From positions 1-41,303 of the forward strand of contig NZ_WHTD01000065.1 in NCBI RefSeq assembly GCF_009379765.1: 41,303 nucleotides of DNA, given 5' to 3'. This stretch comes from Actinophytocola sp. GTDB lineage: Bacteria > Actinomycetota > Actinomycetes > Mycobacteriales > Pseudonocardiaceae. Both the position numbers and the translations under genes were made by a program. Shown here one piece after another: positions 22,438 through 30,821 of this stretch. A model generated the notes under the pieces. That model was not told the origin of the DNA. It did no database searches and was given only the letters and a program-made list of their open reading frames with translations. Each line of letters begins with the position of its first letter. The stretch's first letter is position 1.

Positions 22438-24158
22438 CGCGTGCCCGACGGACCGTCGGCACGTGTCGGTGACCGCCAAGCGGGCAGGGCGGGGTTCGTG
22501 GTCGCCCCGGTGCTCGCGCTGCCCACCTGCGCCTCGTACTTCGCGAGGACCCCGGTGCGGTGCGGGTTCGGGACCGGCCGCCACGCCGCGGCCCGCACCT
22601 CGATCTCCTCCGTCGGCAGGTCCACGTCGATGCGCCGCGCGGCCACGTCGATCGTGACCGTGTCGCCGTCCCGCACCGCCGCGATCGGGCCGCCGCGGAC
22701 GACTTCCGGCGCGACATGCCCGGCCATGAAGCCGCGGGTGGCACCACTGAACCGGCCGTCGGTGATCAGCGCGACCTCCGGACCGAGGCCGGCGCCCTGC
22801 AACGCGCCGGTCACCGCCAGCATCTCCCGCATGCCCGGACCACCAGCGGGGCCTTCACCGCGGATCACCACGACGTCGCCCGCGCGCACCCGGCCCTCGA
22901 GCACCGCGGCCATCGCCGCCTCCTCGCCCTCGAACACCCGCGCCGGGCCACGGTGCCACAGCCGCTCGTGGCCGGAGAGCTTCACGACCGACCCGTCCGG
23001 CGCGAGGTTGCCGCGCAGGATCGCGAGCCCACCGGTCGGCTTGAGCGGCCGGTCCAGCGGCAGGACCACCTCCTGGCCCGGTGTCTCCTGCGCGTCGTGC
23101 GCGGCCTCGCCGATGGTCCGGCCGGTGACGGTGACCGCGTCGGCGTCGAGCAGCCCGCCCTCCAGCAGCCGCCGTACCAGCAGCGGCACGCCGCCGGCCG
23201 CGAAGAGGTCGGTGGCGACGAACCGCCCGCCCGGTTTGAGGTCGCAGATCAGCGGTGTCTTCGCGCTGATCTCGTCCATGTCGTCGATCGTGACGTCGAC
23301 ACCCATCTCCGCGGCCACGGCGAGAAGGTGCAGCACCGCGTTCGTGGACCCGCCGGACGCGGCCACGGCGGTCATCGCGTTGCGGACGGACACGCGGGTG
23401 ATCACGTCGTGCGGCCGGATGTCGGCCGCCAGGGCCGCCATCGCGAGCCGGCCGACCGACTCGGCGACGTTCCCCTTGTGCTCGTCCTGCGCCGGCACCA
23501 TCGCCGAGCCCAGCGGGCTGATGCCCATCACCTCGAACACCATGGCCATCGTGTTCGCGGTGAACTGCCCGCCGCACGCGCCGAACCCGGGCGACGCGGC
23601 CTCCTCCAGCTCGAGCAGCTCCGCCTCGGTGAGCCGGCCCGCGGAGTGCGCGCCGATCGCCTCGAACACCTCCTGCACCGTCACGTCCCGGCCGTGCCAG
23701 CGGCCCGGTCGGATCGACCCGCTGTAGAGCAGCACGCTCGGCACGTCCACCCGCGCCATCGCCATCACCGCGGCCGGGATCGTCTTGTCGCACCCCGCGA
23801 TGCCGACGAGCGCGTCGAAGCAGTGCCCGCGCGCGACGAGCTCGATCGAGTCGGCGATGACCTCGCGGGACACGAGCGACGTGCGCATACCGGGCGAGCC
23901 CATGGTGATCCCGTCGGAGATCGCGATGGTGTTGATCTCCATGGGTGTGCCGCCCGCGGCCCGCACACCGTCCTTTGTGGAGTCAGCGAGCGACCGGTGG
24001 GTGAAGTTGCACGGCATGGTCTCGGTCCAGCAGTGCGCCACACCGACGAACGGCCGCGCCAGCGCCTCGGCGTCAAAGCCCATGCCCTTGAGCTGCGCCC
24101 GCGCTCCGGCCCGCGCCGGACCCTCCACCAGAGACCGTGAGCGATGTCTGAGGTCCAT
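22434..24158 (-). CDS. ilvD: Dihydroxy-acid dehydratase (IlvD/Edd family)
   Basis: A 574-residue cytosolic Fe-S dehydratase, normal for the family. It converts 2,3-dihydroxy-3-methylbutanoate and its methylpentanoate homologue to 2-oxo acids in valine/isoleucine synthesis. Cluster-binding and active-site landmarks are visible: GVAHCWTETMPCN near residue 42, IAGCDKTIPAAVMA near 122, FGACGGQFTANTMAMVFE near 195, and the C-terminal LITDGRFSGATRGF with the catalytic Ser. ATG at 24158 follows GAGGAG. No other ilv genes adjoin it. Related dehydratases act on sugar acids (Edd, arabinonate/xylonate dehydratases); the motif set fits ilvD but a sugar-acid substrate is not excluded. Confidence 0.9.
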   Translation of the reverse strand: MDLRHRSRSLVEGPARAGARAQLKGMGFDAEALARPFVGVAHCWTETMPCNFTHRSLADSTKDGVRAAGGTPMEINTIAISDGITMGSPGMRTSLVSREVIADSIELVARGHCFDALVGIAGCDKTIPAAVMAMARVDVPSVLLYSGSIRPGRWHGRDVTVQEVFEAIGAHSAGRLTEAELLELEEAASPGFGACGGQFTANTMAMVFEVMGISPLGSAMVPAQDEHKGNVAESVGRLAMAALAADIRPHDVITRVSVRNAMTAVAASGGSTNAVLHLLAVAAEMGVDVTIDDMDEISAKTPLICDLKPGGRFVATDLFAAGGVPLLVRRLLEGGLLDADAVTVTGRTIGEAAHDAQETPGQEVVLPLDRPLKPTGGLAILRGNLAPDGSVVKLSGHERLWHRGPARVFEGEEAAMAAVLEGRVRAGDVVVIRGEGPAGGPGMREMLAVTGALQGAGLGPEVALITDGRFSGATRGFMAGHVAPEVVRGGPIAAVRDGDTVTIDVAARRIDVDLPTEEIEVRAAAWRPVPNPHRTGVLAKYEAQVGSASTGATTNPALPAWRSPTRADGPSGTR

Positions 24159-24365
24159 GGCGACTCCTCACCCGGGACGACGGCTCCTGCGCAGGCTCAC
24201 CGTCAACCGTAGCGCCGCGCGCCGCGCCCAGCTCAACGAAGACCGCGGGTGGACCTGAGCTGGTGGTCATGCCGGCGGCGAACGAGCTCGGGGAGTCCGC
24301 GTGGTGTTCGTCGAATGGCCCACGCCCGTGGCGAACGTCGTGCACGCCCTGCGCCTCAACGCGGA

Positions 24366-24425
24366 CGGGTCGACGTGCTGGTCAACAACGCGGGCGTGAT
24401 GCCGCTGTCGACGGTCGGCGCGCTG
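24366..24425 (+). pseudogene. Fragment of a short-chain dehydrogenase
   Basis: Twenty codons read RVDVLVNNAGVMPLSTVGAL, which is the NNAG motif and flanking strand of classical SDR oxidoreductases. No cofactor-binding glycine motif before it or catalytic YxxxK after it remains in frame, so only a scar of the gene survives between ilvD and the peptidase fragment. Confidence 0.55.
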
Positions 24426-24477
24426 TGGGGTCGACGAGTGGAGCTCGTCATCCCCCCACCGCACAGGGCCGACCGCC

Positions 24478-24715
24478 TCAGCCGGTGGCGTCCGGCTGGG
24501 GCGTCGGGCAGTCGCCGCCGGGGGTGGTCAGGAGCTCGAAGTGCCACATCTCGTTGGTGTAGGCCCGGAACAGACCGTAGTCCGAGCCGTGCTGGCCGAA
24601 CCAGTCCGCGGCGTCGGTCGGGCCGATGTCGATCGCCTCGCCGGTCACGTGAGTCGACTTCTCGGGGGTGTTGACGAACTGCCTCGCCTTCTCGCATGTC
24701 CTGGTTCGGCAACAA
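24478..24715 (-). pseudogene. C-terminal fragment of an M15 D-alanyl-D-alanine carboxypeptidase
   Basis: The minus strand encodes RQFVNTPEKSTHVTGEAIDI, then TDAADWFGQHGSDYGLFRAY and NEMWHFELLTTPGGDCPTP. These are the zinc ligands His and Asp (HVTGEAID) and the catalytic Glu/His (EMWHFE) of VanY/M15B D,D-carboxypeptidases. The signal peptide and N-terminal half are absent. Around 24690 the preceding family-like residues continue in another frame, so a frameshift preceded the loss. A remnant, not a working peptidoglycan enzyme. The rest of 24159-24839 shows nothing beyond this, the SDR scar, and the promoter region of the gene at 24840. Confidence 0.7.
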
Positions 24716-24839
24716 CCACCCCGGGAGAAACCCCCACCGGCCCCGCGTCCGGACAGGGGCTCTCCCCGATGTCCGCGCGGCCACGCCTCCATAGCGTGTG
24801 AGACACGAGAAGGCGCCTCCGTCGAAAGGGAGTCGGGCC

Positions 24840-25334
24840 GTGAACACGCTGTGCAGCACGCGAACCATGACCGCCGTCGCCGCACCGGCGCACGCCGGTC
24901 GCCCTGTGGTGCACGACCGGTACGCCGACCTCGCCGACATCCGCCTCGCGATCGCGCTGTCCGCCGAGGACGACGCGGAGGACACCGAGGACGACACCGG
25001 GCTCGACCCGTTCGAGCGGACCACCTGCTACACGCACCGGCGCTGGCTGCACCACTGCGTCTCCTCACCGCTGCACGTGATCGTGGTGACCGGGTACCGG
25101 TGGTGCCGGCGCTGCGAGCGCGAGGTGTGGGTGGCCGTCGACGAGCTGACCGGCGACGTCTCGCTGAGCTGCGCCAAGTGCGGCGAGATGCCGCCCGGCC
25201 CGGCCAACCGCCGGCTCGTGCGGGCCTGCCGGGCGAGCCTCGCCGCGGCGGCCGAGGCGAAGGCCCACCCGCACGACGAGCCGTGGACCGTCCGGTCGCC
25301 ACGCCGCCTGCCCTCCCGCCGGCACGCCGCGTGA
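24840..25334 (+). CDS. Hypothetical protein with a two-CxxC zinc-ribbon-like core
   Basis: A 164-residue protein of no named family. An acidic linker (SAEDDAEDTEDDTG) precedes a compact region containing YRWCRRCEREVWVAV and LSCAKCGEMPPGPANR, two CxxC pairs about 25 residues apart that look like a zinc ribbon. Two more Cys and two His lie just before it. The C-terminus is basic. The GTG at 24840 is chosen because AAAGGGAG is well placed upstream; a longer version from 24798 would lack one. The ribbon and charged tails suggest nucleic-acid or protein binding, which is only an inference. Confidence 0.68.
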   Translation: MNTLCSTRTMTAVAAPAHAGRPVVHDRYADLADIRLAIALSAEDDAEDTEDDTGLDPFERTTCYTHRRWLHHCVSSPLHVIVVTGYRWCRRCEREVWVAVDELTGDVSLSCAKCGEMPPGPANRRLVRACRASLAAAAEAKAHPHDEPWTVRSPRRLPSRRHAA

Positions 25335-25373
25335 CCCGTGCGGCGCTCGCCGCGGTGGGGTAGAACGGCGACC

Positions 25374-26249
25374 ATGACGACGAAGGTGACCGTGCTCGGC
25401 ACGGGGATCATGGGTGCCGGGATGGCCCGCAACCTCGCGCGCGCCGGGTTCGACGTGACCGTGTGGAACCGCAGCGCGGACAAGGCCCGCCCGCTCGCCG
25501 AGGACGGCATCACCGTCGCGGAGGACCCCGCCGCCGCGGTGGCCGGCGCGGACATCGTGCTCACGATGCTGTTCGACGCGGACGCGGTCACCGAGGTGAT
25601 GGCCGCGGCGCTGCCGGCGTGCGGTCCGGACGCGGTGTGGGTGCAGTCGAGCACCGTCGGGCTGGAGGCCACCGACCGCATGGCCGAACTGGCCGCCGCG
25701 CGCGGCATCGGGTTCGTCGACGCCCCGGTGCTGGGCACCCGGCAGCCGGCCGAGCAGGGAAAGCTCATGGTGCTGGCCGCCGCCCCGGCCGGGCTGCGCG
25801 ACCGCGTGACGCCGGTGTTCGACGCGGTCGGCGCCCGCACGATCTGGGTCGGCGAGCGCCCCGGCGACGGCCACTGCCTCAAGCTCACGGCGAACGCCTG
25901 GGTCCTGTCGATCACGACCGCCACGGCGCAGAGCATCGCCCTCGCCGGCCGCCTCGGCCTCGACCCGCAGCGGTTCCTCGACGTGATCGCCGGTGGCCCG
26001 GTCGACAGCGCCTACGCGCAGCTCAAGGGTAGGAACATGATCACCGGCGACTTCGCCCCCGCGTTCGCCCTGGACGGCGCGGCGAAGGACGCGGCCCTGA
26101 TCCTCAGCGCGATCCGTGGCGCGGGCGTCGACGACCGGCTCATGCACGCGGTCCACGCCCAGCTCTCGGCCGCGGCCGACGCCGGCCACGAGGACATGGC
26201 CGCCGTCATCCGTGCGGTGTTGCCCCCGCCGGAGAACGCCTCGGCCTGA
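25374..26249 (+). CDS. NAD(P)-dependent beta-hydroxyacid dehydrogenase (3-hydroxyisobutyrate dehydrogenase family)
   Basis: A 291-residue enzyme of the 6-phosphogluconate/3-hydroxyisobutyrate dehydrogenase family. The Rossmann motif is VTVLGTGIMGAGMARNLARAG, the substrate loop is FVDAPVLGTRQPAEQGKLMVL (replacing the common SGG with LGT), and the catalytic Lys/Asn are in CLKLTANAWVLS. The Asn after NR in VTVWNRSADKA suggests NADP preference, though this is weak. ATG at 25374, with only a weak ribosome site. Substrate unknown; imine-reductase-like members share the same fold. Convergent with the next gene, one base apart. Confidence 0.88.
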   Translation: MTTKVTVLGTGIMGAGMARNLARAGFDVTVWNRSADKARPLAEDGITVAEDPAAAVAGADIVLTMLFDADAVTEVMAAALPACGPDAVWVQSSTVGLEATDRMAELAAARGIGFVDAPVLGTRQPAEQGKLMVLAAAPAGLRDRVTPVFDAVGARTIWVGERPGDGHCLKLTANAWVLSITTATAQSIALAGRLGLDPQRFLDVIAGGPVDSAYAQLKGRNMITGDFAPAFALDGAAKDAALILSAIRGAGVDDRLMHAVHAQLSAAADAGHEDMAAVIRAVLPPPENASA

Positions 26250-26250
26250 G

Positions 26251-26814
26251 TCAGGTCCAGACCGGGCCGTGGAAGCACACGCTCCGGCCGGGTGCCGGCG
26301 GACGGCTTCCGGCGGCTGGGCGGGGCCGGCGCGGCCGGGCGCTCGGTCCGGCGGCGGACACGCGCACCTGGCGCCACGACGCCGAGAGCTCGGCGGCGCG
26401 GGCGGCCTCGGCGCGGTCCGACCGCTGCCGGTCCCCGACGAGGCAGGCGAGCGCGATCATGCTCACCGCGAGCCACATGTTCAGCCAGTCGTTGACCGTG
26501 CTCGGCGAGGTGGGCGCGGCACCGTCGGTGAGCACGACGGCGCCACCGTAGAGCCACAGGAAGTAGACGACCCCGCCGGCGATGAGGAACGTCCGCGCAC
26601 CGTGTCTGCTCCTGGCCACGGCGAGCCCGCTGACCCCGAGCACGAGGTGGACGGCGTCGTTGGCCGCCGCCAGCGGAACGCCGAAGCCGGTACCGGACGC
26701 GACCCCGAGCACCCCCGCGAGGAAGAACACCGCGGCGACGACCCCGACGGCGAGCCGCCCGGGATCCCACCGTGCCCCCGACCCTGTGTTGACCATGCGT
26801 GGATGATCCGCCAT
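26251..26814 (-). CDS. DUF4383-type membrane protein
   Basis: A 187-residue integral membrane protein with four segments: LAVGVVAAVFFLAGVLGV, AVHLVLGVSGLAVA, TFLIAGGVVYFLWLYGGAVVL and WLNMWLAVSMIALACLV. The pattern NDAVHLVLGVSGL and VNDWLNMWLAVSM, two halves of similar design, is typical of the actinobacterial DUF4383 family, whose function is unknown. A Pro/Arg-rich cytosolic tail of about 60 residues is longer than usual. ATG at 26814 follows GGGAAGGG. Confidence 0.8.
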   Translation of the reverse strand: MADHPRMVNTGSGARWDPGRLAVGVVAAVFFLAGVLGVASGTGFGVPLAAANDAVHLVLGVSGLAVARSRHGARTFLIAGGVVYFLWLYGGAVVLTDGAAPTSPSTVNDWLNMWLAVSMIALACLVGDRQRSDRAEAARAAELSASWRQVRVSAAGPSARPRRPRPAAGSRPPAPGRSVCFHGPVWT

Positions 26815-26869
26815 CGGTGCCCTTCCCGCCGGTAAAAACACGCGATTCGTCGCAAACTGGTACGCCGAT

Positions 26870-26922
26870 GCCCTGAACGCGTCGCTCGAGACGCTCGGCG
26901 TCCCGAGCGACGCGTTCAGGGC
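26870..26922. terminator. Strong 19-bp perfect inverted repeat after the GH87 gene
   Basis: GCCCTGAACGCGTCGCTCG at 26870-26888 is exactly the reverse complement of 26904-26922. The 15-nt loop itself contains GACGC/GCGTC, so the whole structure can stack further. It begins 8 bp downstream of the GH87 stop (26930). No U-tract is present, as usual for actinomycete terminators. It may also be a copy of a dispersed hairpin element. Confidence 0.82.
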
Positions 26923-26929
26923 AGGGGCG

Positions 26930-29900
26930 TCACCTCGGGCCGCTCCCTTCCGGTGGCCGGCCCGCCAGGCGGAGGGGCTGGCCGCCGGTGATCACGAAGC
27001 CCGAGCCGGGTTCGATCACGATGTCGCCGGTCGACGAGTTGGTGATCGTCACGTTCGTGAGCGTCGCGCTGCCTCGGGCGCCACTCATGGCGAGGATGCC
27101 GGCGCCGTTGTTGGAGTCGTCGATCCGCACGTTGGTGACCGCGACGTCGGGCACGTTACCGCTGCCCGTCTTGAACTGGATGCCGTCGTAGGTCGAGTCG
27201 TAGACGTCCGTGTCCCGGATCGTCACACCGGTGATGTCCCTGCCCTGCGCGAACAGGGTGATCGCGCCGAACTTCTGCTGCTCGCCCCAGAAGACGCCGC
27301 CGCAGCGGTAGAGCGCGTTGTTGGCGATCAGGGTCTGACCCGAGAACGGCAGCGGGTCGTGGTCGGTCGCCAGCATGACGCCCGGGTAGTTCATCGTGTC
27401 GTAGACCAGGTTGTTCTCGATCGTGTTGTCGTAGCCGCCGTAGATCGCGATGCCGTTCGCGCGCCACGGCAGCTGGATGGTGTTGTTCTGGAACTGGTTG
27501 TCGTGCGCGATGTCGACGTTCGGGTCCTTCACGTACCGGTTGGCCCAGACCGCCAGCGAGTCGTCGCCGGTGGTGCGGAACGAGGAGTTGAACACCCGCG
27601 AGTTCCGCGTGCCGTTGGTGAAGTTGATGCCGTCGGCGTAGGTGTCGCGGATCCGCATGCCGCTGAACTCCAGGCCGTCGGCCGGACCCCACAGCGCGGG
27701 GATGTTGTCGTAGTCCCGGCCGACCCAGACCCCGACGTTGGCGTGCTCGATCCACACGTTGGTGATCCTGGTCCCGGTGCCGAACCGCCCGTTCAGGCCG
27801 ACGCCGCCCTCGTCGCCGCCGTCGCCGCCGCGGATCCGGCCGGACCCGAAGATCGCGATGTCGGAGATCTGGACGCCCTTGTCGATGTCGAACCCGAAGT
27901 TGCCCTCGTGCGGGTGGTTGATGCCGCCCGCGTCCTGCGGCTCGGTCAGCGTGTACAGCTGGGAGTGCCACATCCCGGCGCCGCGGATCGTGACGTCGCT
28001 GATGCCGATCTGGTTGTACTGACCCTGGTTGTCCGGGTCGTCGGTGAGGATCTTCTGCTCCTGGCGCCACTGCCCCGCCGGGATCCACACGCAGCTGATG
28101 ACGCCGTTCTGGTCGTCGGTCACGGCGCGTTGGATCGCCGCCGTGTCGTCGTTGCCGTCATCGGGCACCGCGCCGTACTGCGTGATCGACGTGCAGCCTG
28201 CCGGCTGCGGCGACGGCGGTGCGACCTGCTCCAGGTCGACCAGGTCGATGACGTAGAACTGCGCGCCGTCCCCGCTGTCGCGCTGCAGCCGGAACGTCGT
28301 GCCGGCCGGGTAGGACCTGGACAGTAATGCGTGCGACTCGTCGAAGAGCCGCCGGGCGTCGCCCTGCGGCGTGTTCGTCAGGCCCTCGGGGTCGTCGGTG
28401 TTGCCGTACAGCCAGCTGTGCTTCGAGGACAGGGTCAGCTTCTGGGCGAACGCGCCGTCGACGTAGAGGCTGATCGTGGCGTCCTGGCCGCCGCCGCCCG
28501 CGGCGTCGGGGATGGAGTTGCGCACCACGATCGAGTTGGCGGCGTTGGTCGAGGTGAACTCGACGTACTGGCCCTGGGTGGTCAGCCGCACCGACTGGCG
28601 CCCCGAGGACTCGGTCGCGAAGTTGGTGTGCCCGAAGGTCCGCAGCGGGTCGGTGACCAGCAGCTGGCCCTGGTACTGCGCGGCCTCCGCCTCGTACTCG
28701 ACGTACGGCACCGCCGCGCCGCGCCCAACGACGATCGAGCGCGAGAACGCGTTGTTCGCCTCGTTGGTCTCGGCCACGGTGCCGGTCGCGTCGGCGGTGG
28801 CGGTGATCGTGGCGCCACCGCTGGTGGCGGTCCAGCTGCCGGTCACCGCCACGGTGGCCGTCGCCCCCGCCGCGATCGCGGCGGTGGTGGTGTCGAGCGT
28901 GGTGGCGCCCACTGTCAGCCGGGTGACCGAGGCGCCGGCCTGGCTGGTGCCGCGGTTGTGCACCTGCACGCTGAACGTCACCGAGGCCCCGACGGCCGGT
29001 TTCGGCGGGTTGGACACGACGCCGAGGACCTCGAGGTCCGGGCCGGGTGCCTGGGCGACGACCAGCGGCGACGGCGCGGCGAAGCTGTTGTTGGCGTCGT
29101 TCTGCTCGATGACGGTGTCGGCCGGGTCGACCACGGACGTGACCGGGTAGCTGCCCGCCGGGCGGGTCCCGGCGTCGAAGGTGACGGTGGCCGAGGCGCC
29201 GGCGGCCAACGCGCCCACCGGTGCGCTGCCGACGACCGCGCCGGCCAGGCCGAAGTTCACCGTGGTCGCCCCGGCGGCCGCCGTCCCGGCGTTGCGGACC
29301 GTGGCGGACAGGGTGATCGCGGTGGTCTCGGTCGGCGACTCGGGGGTCCACGTCGTCGAGGTGACGGTCAGGTCCGGGTTGGGTGCCGGGGTGCCGATGA
29401 CCTGGAACTCGGCGACCTGCCCGCCGGGCGCGCCGGTGTTGCCGAAGAACTGCAGCCGCACGTCGGCCGCGCGGCCACCGACTGGGATCGTCACCGAGTT
29501 CTGGTTCGTCGACGGGTCGAACGCGTGGTCCGCGCGGGCCGCGAGCGGGCTGAACCCGGTGCCGGCCTGGTCGCGGCCCAGGACCTCGAAGTTCTGGGTC
29601 CGGGGTCCCCAGATCGGGTCGGGGTTGAGCTTGACCACGACCGAGGTGAGGTCGGCGTTGGCGCCGAGCTTCACCGTCAGCGTCGACGGGTACCCGGCCG
29701 CGGACTCCCAGTAGGAGCCGGCGTCGTTGTCGTTGGCGTTGGCGGCGACGAAGGTGTGGACCGTCGACGACGCCTCGATCGGCTTGCCGGCGGCGAGGTT
29801 GTCGCCCGCGTTCTGGCCGATCCGGGTCACCCGGTTGCTGTCGGGCGACTCGTTGCCGGCCGCGTCCCGGGCGCGGACGAAGTACTGCAGGTTCGCCGAG

Positions 29901-30625
29901 GCGGGCTGCGTCTCGGCGAACGTGGTCGCGGTCAGCGTCTGCACCGGCGTGTCGTTGCGGTAGACGACGTAGCCGGTGACGCCGACGTTGTCGGTCGACG
30001 CGGTCCAGCTCAGCCGGACCTCCCCGGCGCCCGGCTCGGTGAGGGTGACGTTGCCGGGCGCGGTCGGGGGCTGGGTGTCGCCGGAGTCCGGCCCGTACAG
30101 CTCGAACTCCGAGAGCTGGGCGGCCGGCCAGCCGGTGTTGGCGGTGACGTGCAGCCGGACGTAGCGAGTGGTCGCCGTGACCGGGATCGTGACGGTGTTG
30201 CCGGCCGGGGTGAAGGCCCGGCCGGTGGCGGCGGCGATGTCGGTGAACGTCGAGCCGTCGGTGCTGCCCCGGACCGCGAGGGTCTGCGTGCGCGACTCCC
30301 AGGTGGTCGGCAGCTTCAGCACGATCCGGCCGACCGCCTTGGTCGAGCCGAGGTCGGCCTGGATCCACTGCGGGAACGCGTTGTTCTCGCTCTCCCAGTA
30401 CGTGGCCTGGTTGCCGTCGACGCTGTTGGTGGCGGGGTAGCCGGGCAGCGCGCTACTGGCCGAGACGGTCTTGTCGAGTGGCACCTCGGCGAGTGGTGCG
30501 GCCTGCTTCGGGGACGGGCCGGGGCCGCTCGCGGCGGAGGCGGGGGTGAGCGAGATCCCGAGGACGGTGAGGCCGACCGTGAGCGCGCCGGCGATCAGCC
30601 GCCGGCTGGGCTGCGTGCGTTTCAT
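26930..30625 (-). CDS. Large secreted multidomain GH87-type glucanase (alpha-1,3-glucanase/mycodextranase-like)
   Basis: A 1231-residue exported enzyme. Order: Sec signal (1-32); F5/8-type carbohydrate-binding discoidin domain (about 46-177); fibronectin III (185-268); second discoidin domain (275-412); two CARDB-like spacer domains (418-525, 530-635); a CBM6/35-like module starting VEYEAEAAQYQG (643-800); and a right-handed beta-helix catalytic domain (810-1215) starting ITQYGAVPDDGNDDTAAIQ. The helix carries Asp998 (YADGIN) and the pair Asp1021-Asp1022 (TGDDSLAVW), with the same spacing of 23 and 24 residues as the three catalytic aspartates I recall for GH87 alpha-1,3-glucanases. ATG at 30625; the ribosome site is weak. 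It lies 196 bp downstream of the arabinose/ABC operon and ends at a strong hairpin. Alpha-1,3-glucan is a fungal wall polymer. Confidence 0.85.
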   Translation of the reverse strand: MKRTQPSRRLIAGALTVGLTVLGISLTPASAASGPGPSPKQAAPLAEVPLDKTVSASSALPGYPATNSVDGNQATYWESENNAFPQWIQADLGSTKAVGRIVLKLPTTWESRTQTLAVRGSTDGSTFTDIAAATGRAFTPAGNTVTIPVTATTRYVRLHVTANTGWPAAQLSEFELYGPDSGDTQPPTAPGNVTLTEPGAGEVRLSWTASTDNVGVTGYVVYRNDTPVQTLTATTFAETQPASANLQYFVRARDAAGNESPDSNRVTRIGQNAGDNLAAGKPIEASSTVHTFVAANANDNDAGSYWESAAGYPSTLTVKLGANADLTSVVVKLNPDPIWGPRTQNFEVLGRDQAGTGFSPLAARADHAFDPSTNQNSVTIPVGGRAADVRLQFFGNTGAPGGQVAEFQVIGTPAPNPDLTVTSTTWTPESPTETTAITLSATVRNAGTAAAGATTVNFGLAGAVVGSAPVGALAAGASATVTFDAGTRPAGSYPVTSVVDPADTVIEQNDANNSFAAPSPLVVAQAPGPDLEVLGVVSNPPKPAVGASVTFSVQVHNRGTSQAGASVTRLTVGATTLDTTTAAIAAGATATVAVTGSWTATSGGATITATADATGTVAETNEANNAFSRSIVVGRGAAVPYVEYEAEAAQYQGQLLVTDPLRTFGHTNFATESSGRQSVRLTTQGQYVEFTSTNAANSIVVRNSIPDAAGGGGQDATISLYVDGAFAQKLTLSSKHSWLYGNTDDPEGLTNTPQGDARRLFDESHALLSRSYPAGTTFRLQRDSGDGAQFYVIDLVDLEQVAPPSPQPAGCTSITQYGAVPDDGNDDTAAIQRAVTDDQNGVISCVWIPAGQWRQEQKILTDDPDNQGQYNQIGISDVTIRGAGMWHSQLYTLTEPQDAGGINHPHEGNFGFDIDKGVQISDIAIFGSGRIRGGDGGDEGGVGLNGRFGTGTRITNVWIEHANVGVWVGRDYDNIPALWGPADGLEFSGMRIRDTYADGINFTNGTRNSRVFNSSFRTTGDDSLAVWANRYVKDPNVDIAHDNQFQNNTIQLPWRANGIAIYGGYDNTIENNLVYDTMNYPGVMLATDHDPLPFSGQTLIANNALYRCGGVFWGEQQKFGAITLFAQGRDITGVTIRDTDVYDSTYDGIQFKTGSGNVPDVAVTNVRIDDSNNGAGILAMSGARGSATLTNVTITNSSTGDIVIEPGSGFVITGGQPLRLAGRPPEGSGPR

Positions 30626-30698
30626 GGTGACTCTGTTCTGTTGTGGCAGCAGGGGATGCCGGCAGGACCGACGCCACGCGTCGCAGGGGCGCGAATGC

Positions 30699-30724
30699 TC
30701 CTGGTTCACGGATGGTTACCAGGA
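30699..30724. promoter_or_regulatory. Inverted repeat upstream of the GH87 gene
   Basis: TCCTGGT (30699-30705) and ACCAGGA (30718-30724) are perfect inverted arms around a 12-bp centre. Located 74-99 bp upstream of the GH87 start, it could be a regulator site or a chance pairing. Confidence 0.3.
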
Positions 30725-30753
30725 TGCAACATGACGCGCCCGGTCCGCAATAA

Positions 30754-30768
30754 CTTGACGGCGTTAAG
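30754..30768. promoter_or_regulatory. 15-bp imperfect palindrome resembling a LacI-type operator
   Basis: CTTGACGGCGTTAAG differs from its reverse complement at only three positions (the centre and one symmetric pair) and sits in a locally A+T-rich island in the 196-bp gap between mmsB and the GH87 gene. It is 129-143 bp upstream of the GH87 start. The central CG and A/T flanks fit LacI-family operators, although its sequence differs from the araB operator. Confidence 0.4.
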
Positions 30769-30821
30769 AAAGTTTTCGACTACAATCCGCCGTAAGCCAG
30801 ACGGTGCCGAACGGAGCGGAC

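Noticed and set aside
24159..24365. Attenuator or leader peptide upstream of ilvD
   Set aside because: No short reading frame rich in branched-chain codons and no convincing alternate hairpins were seen.
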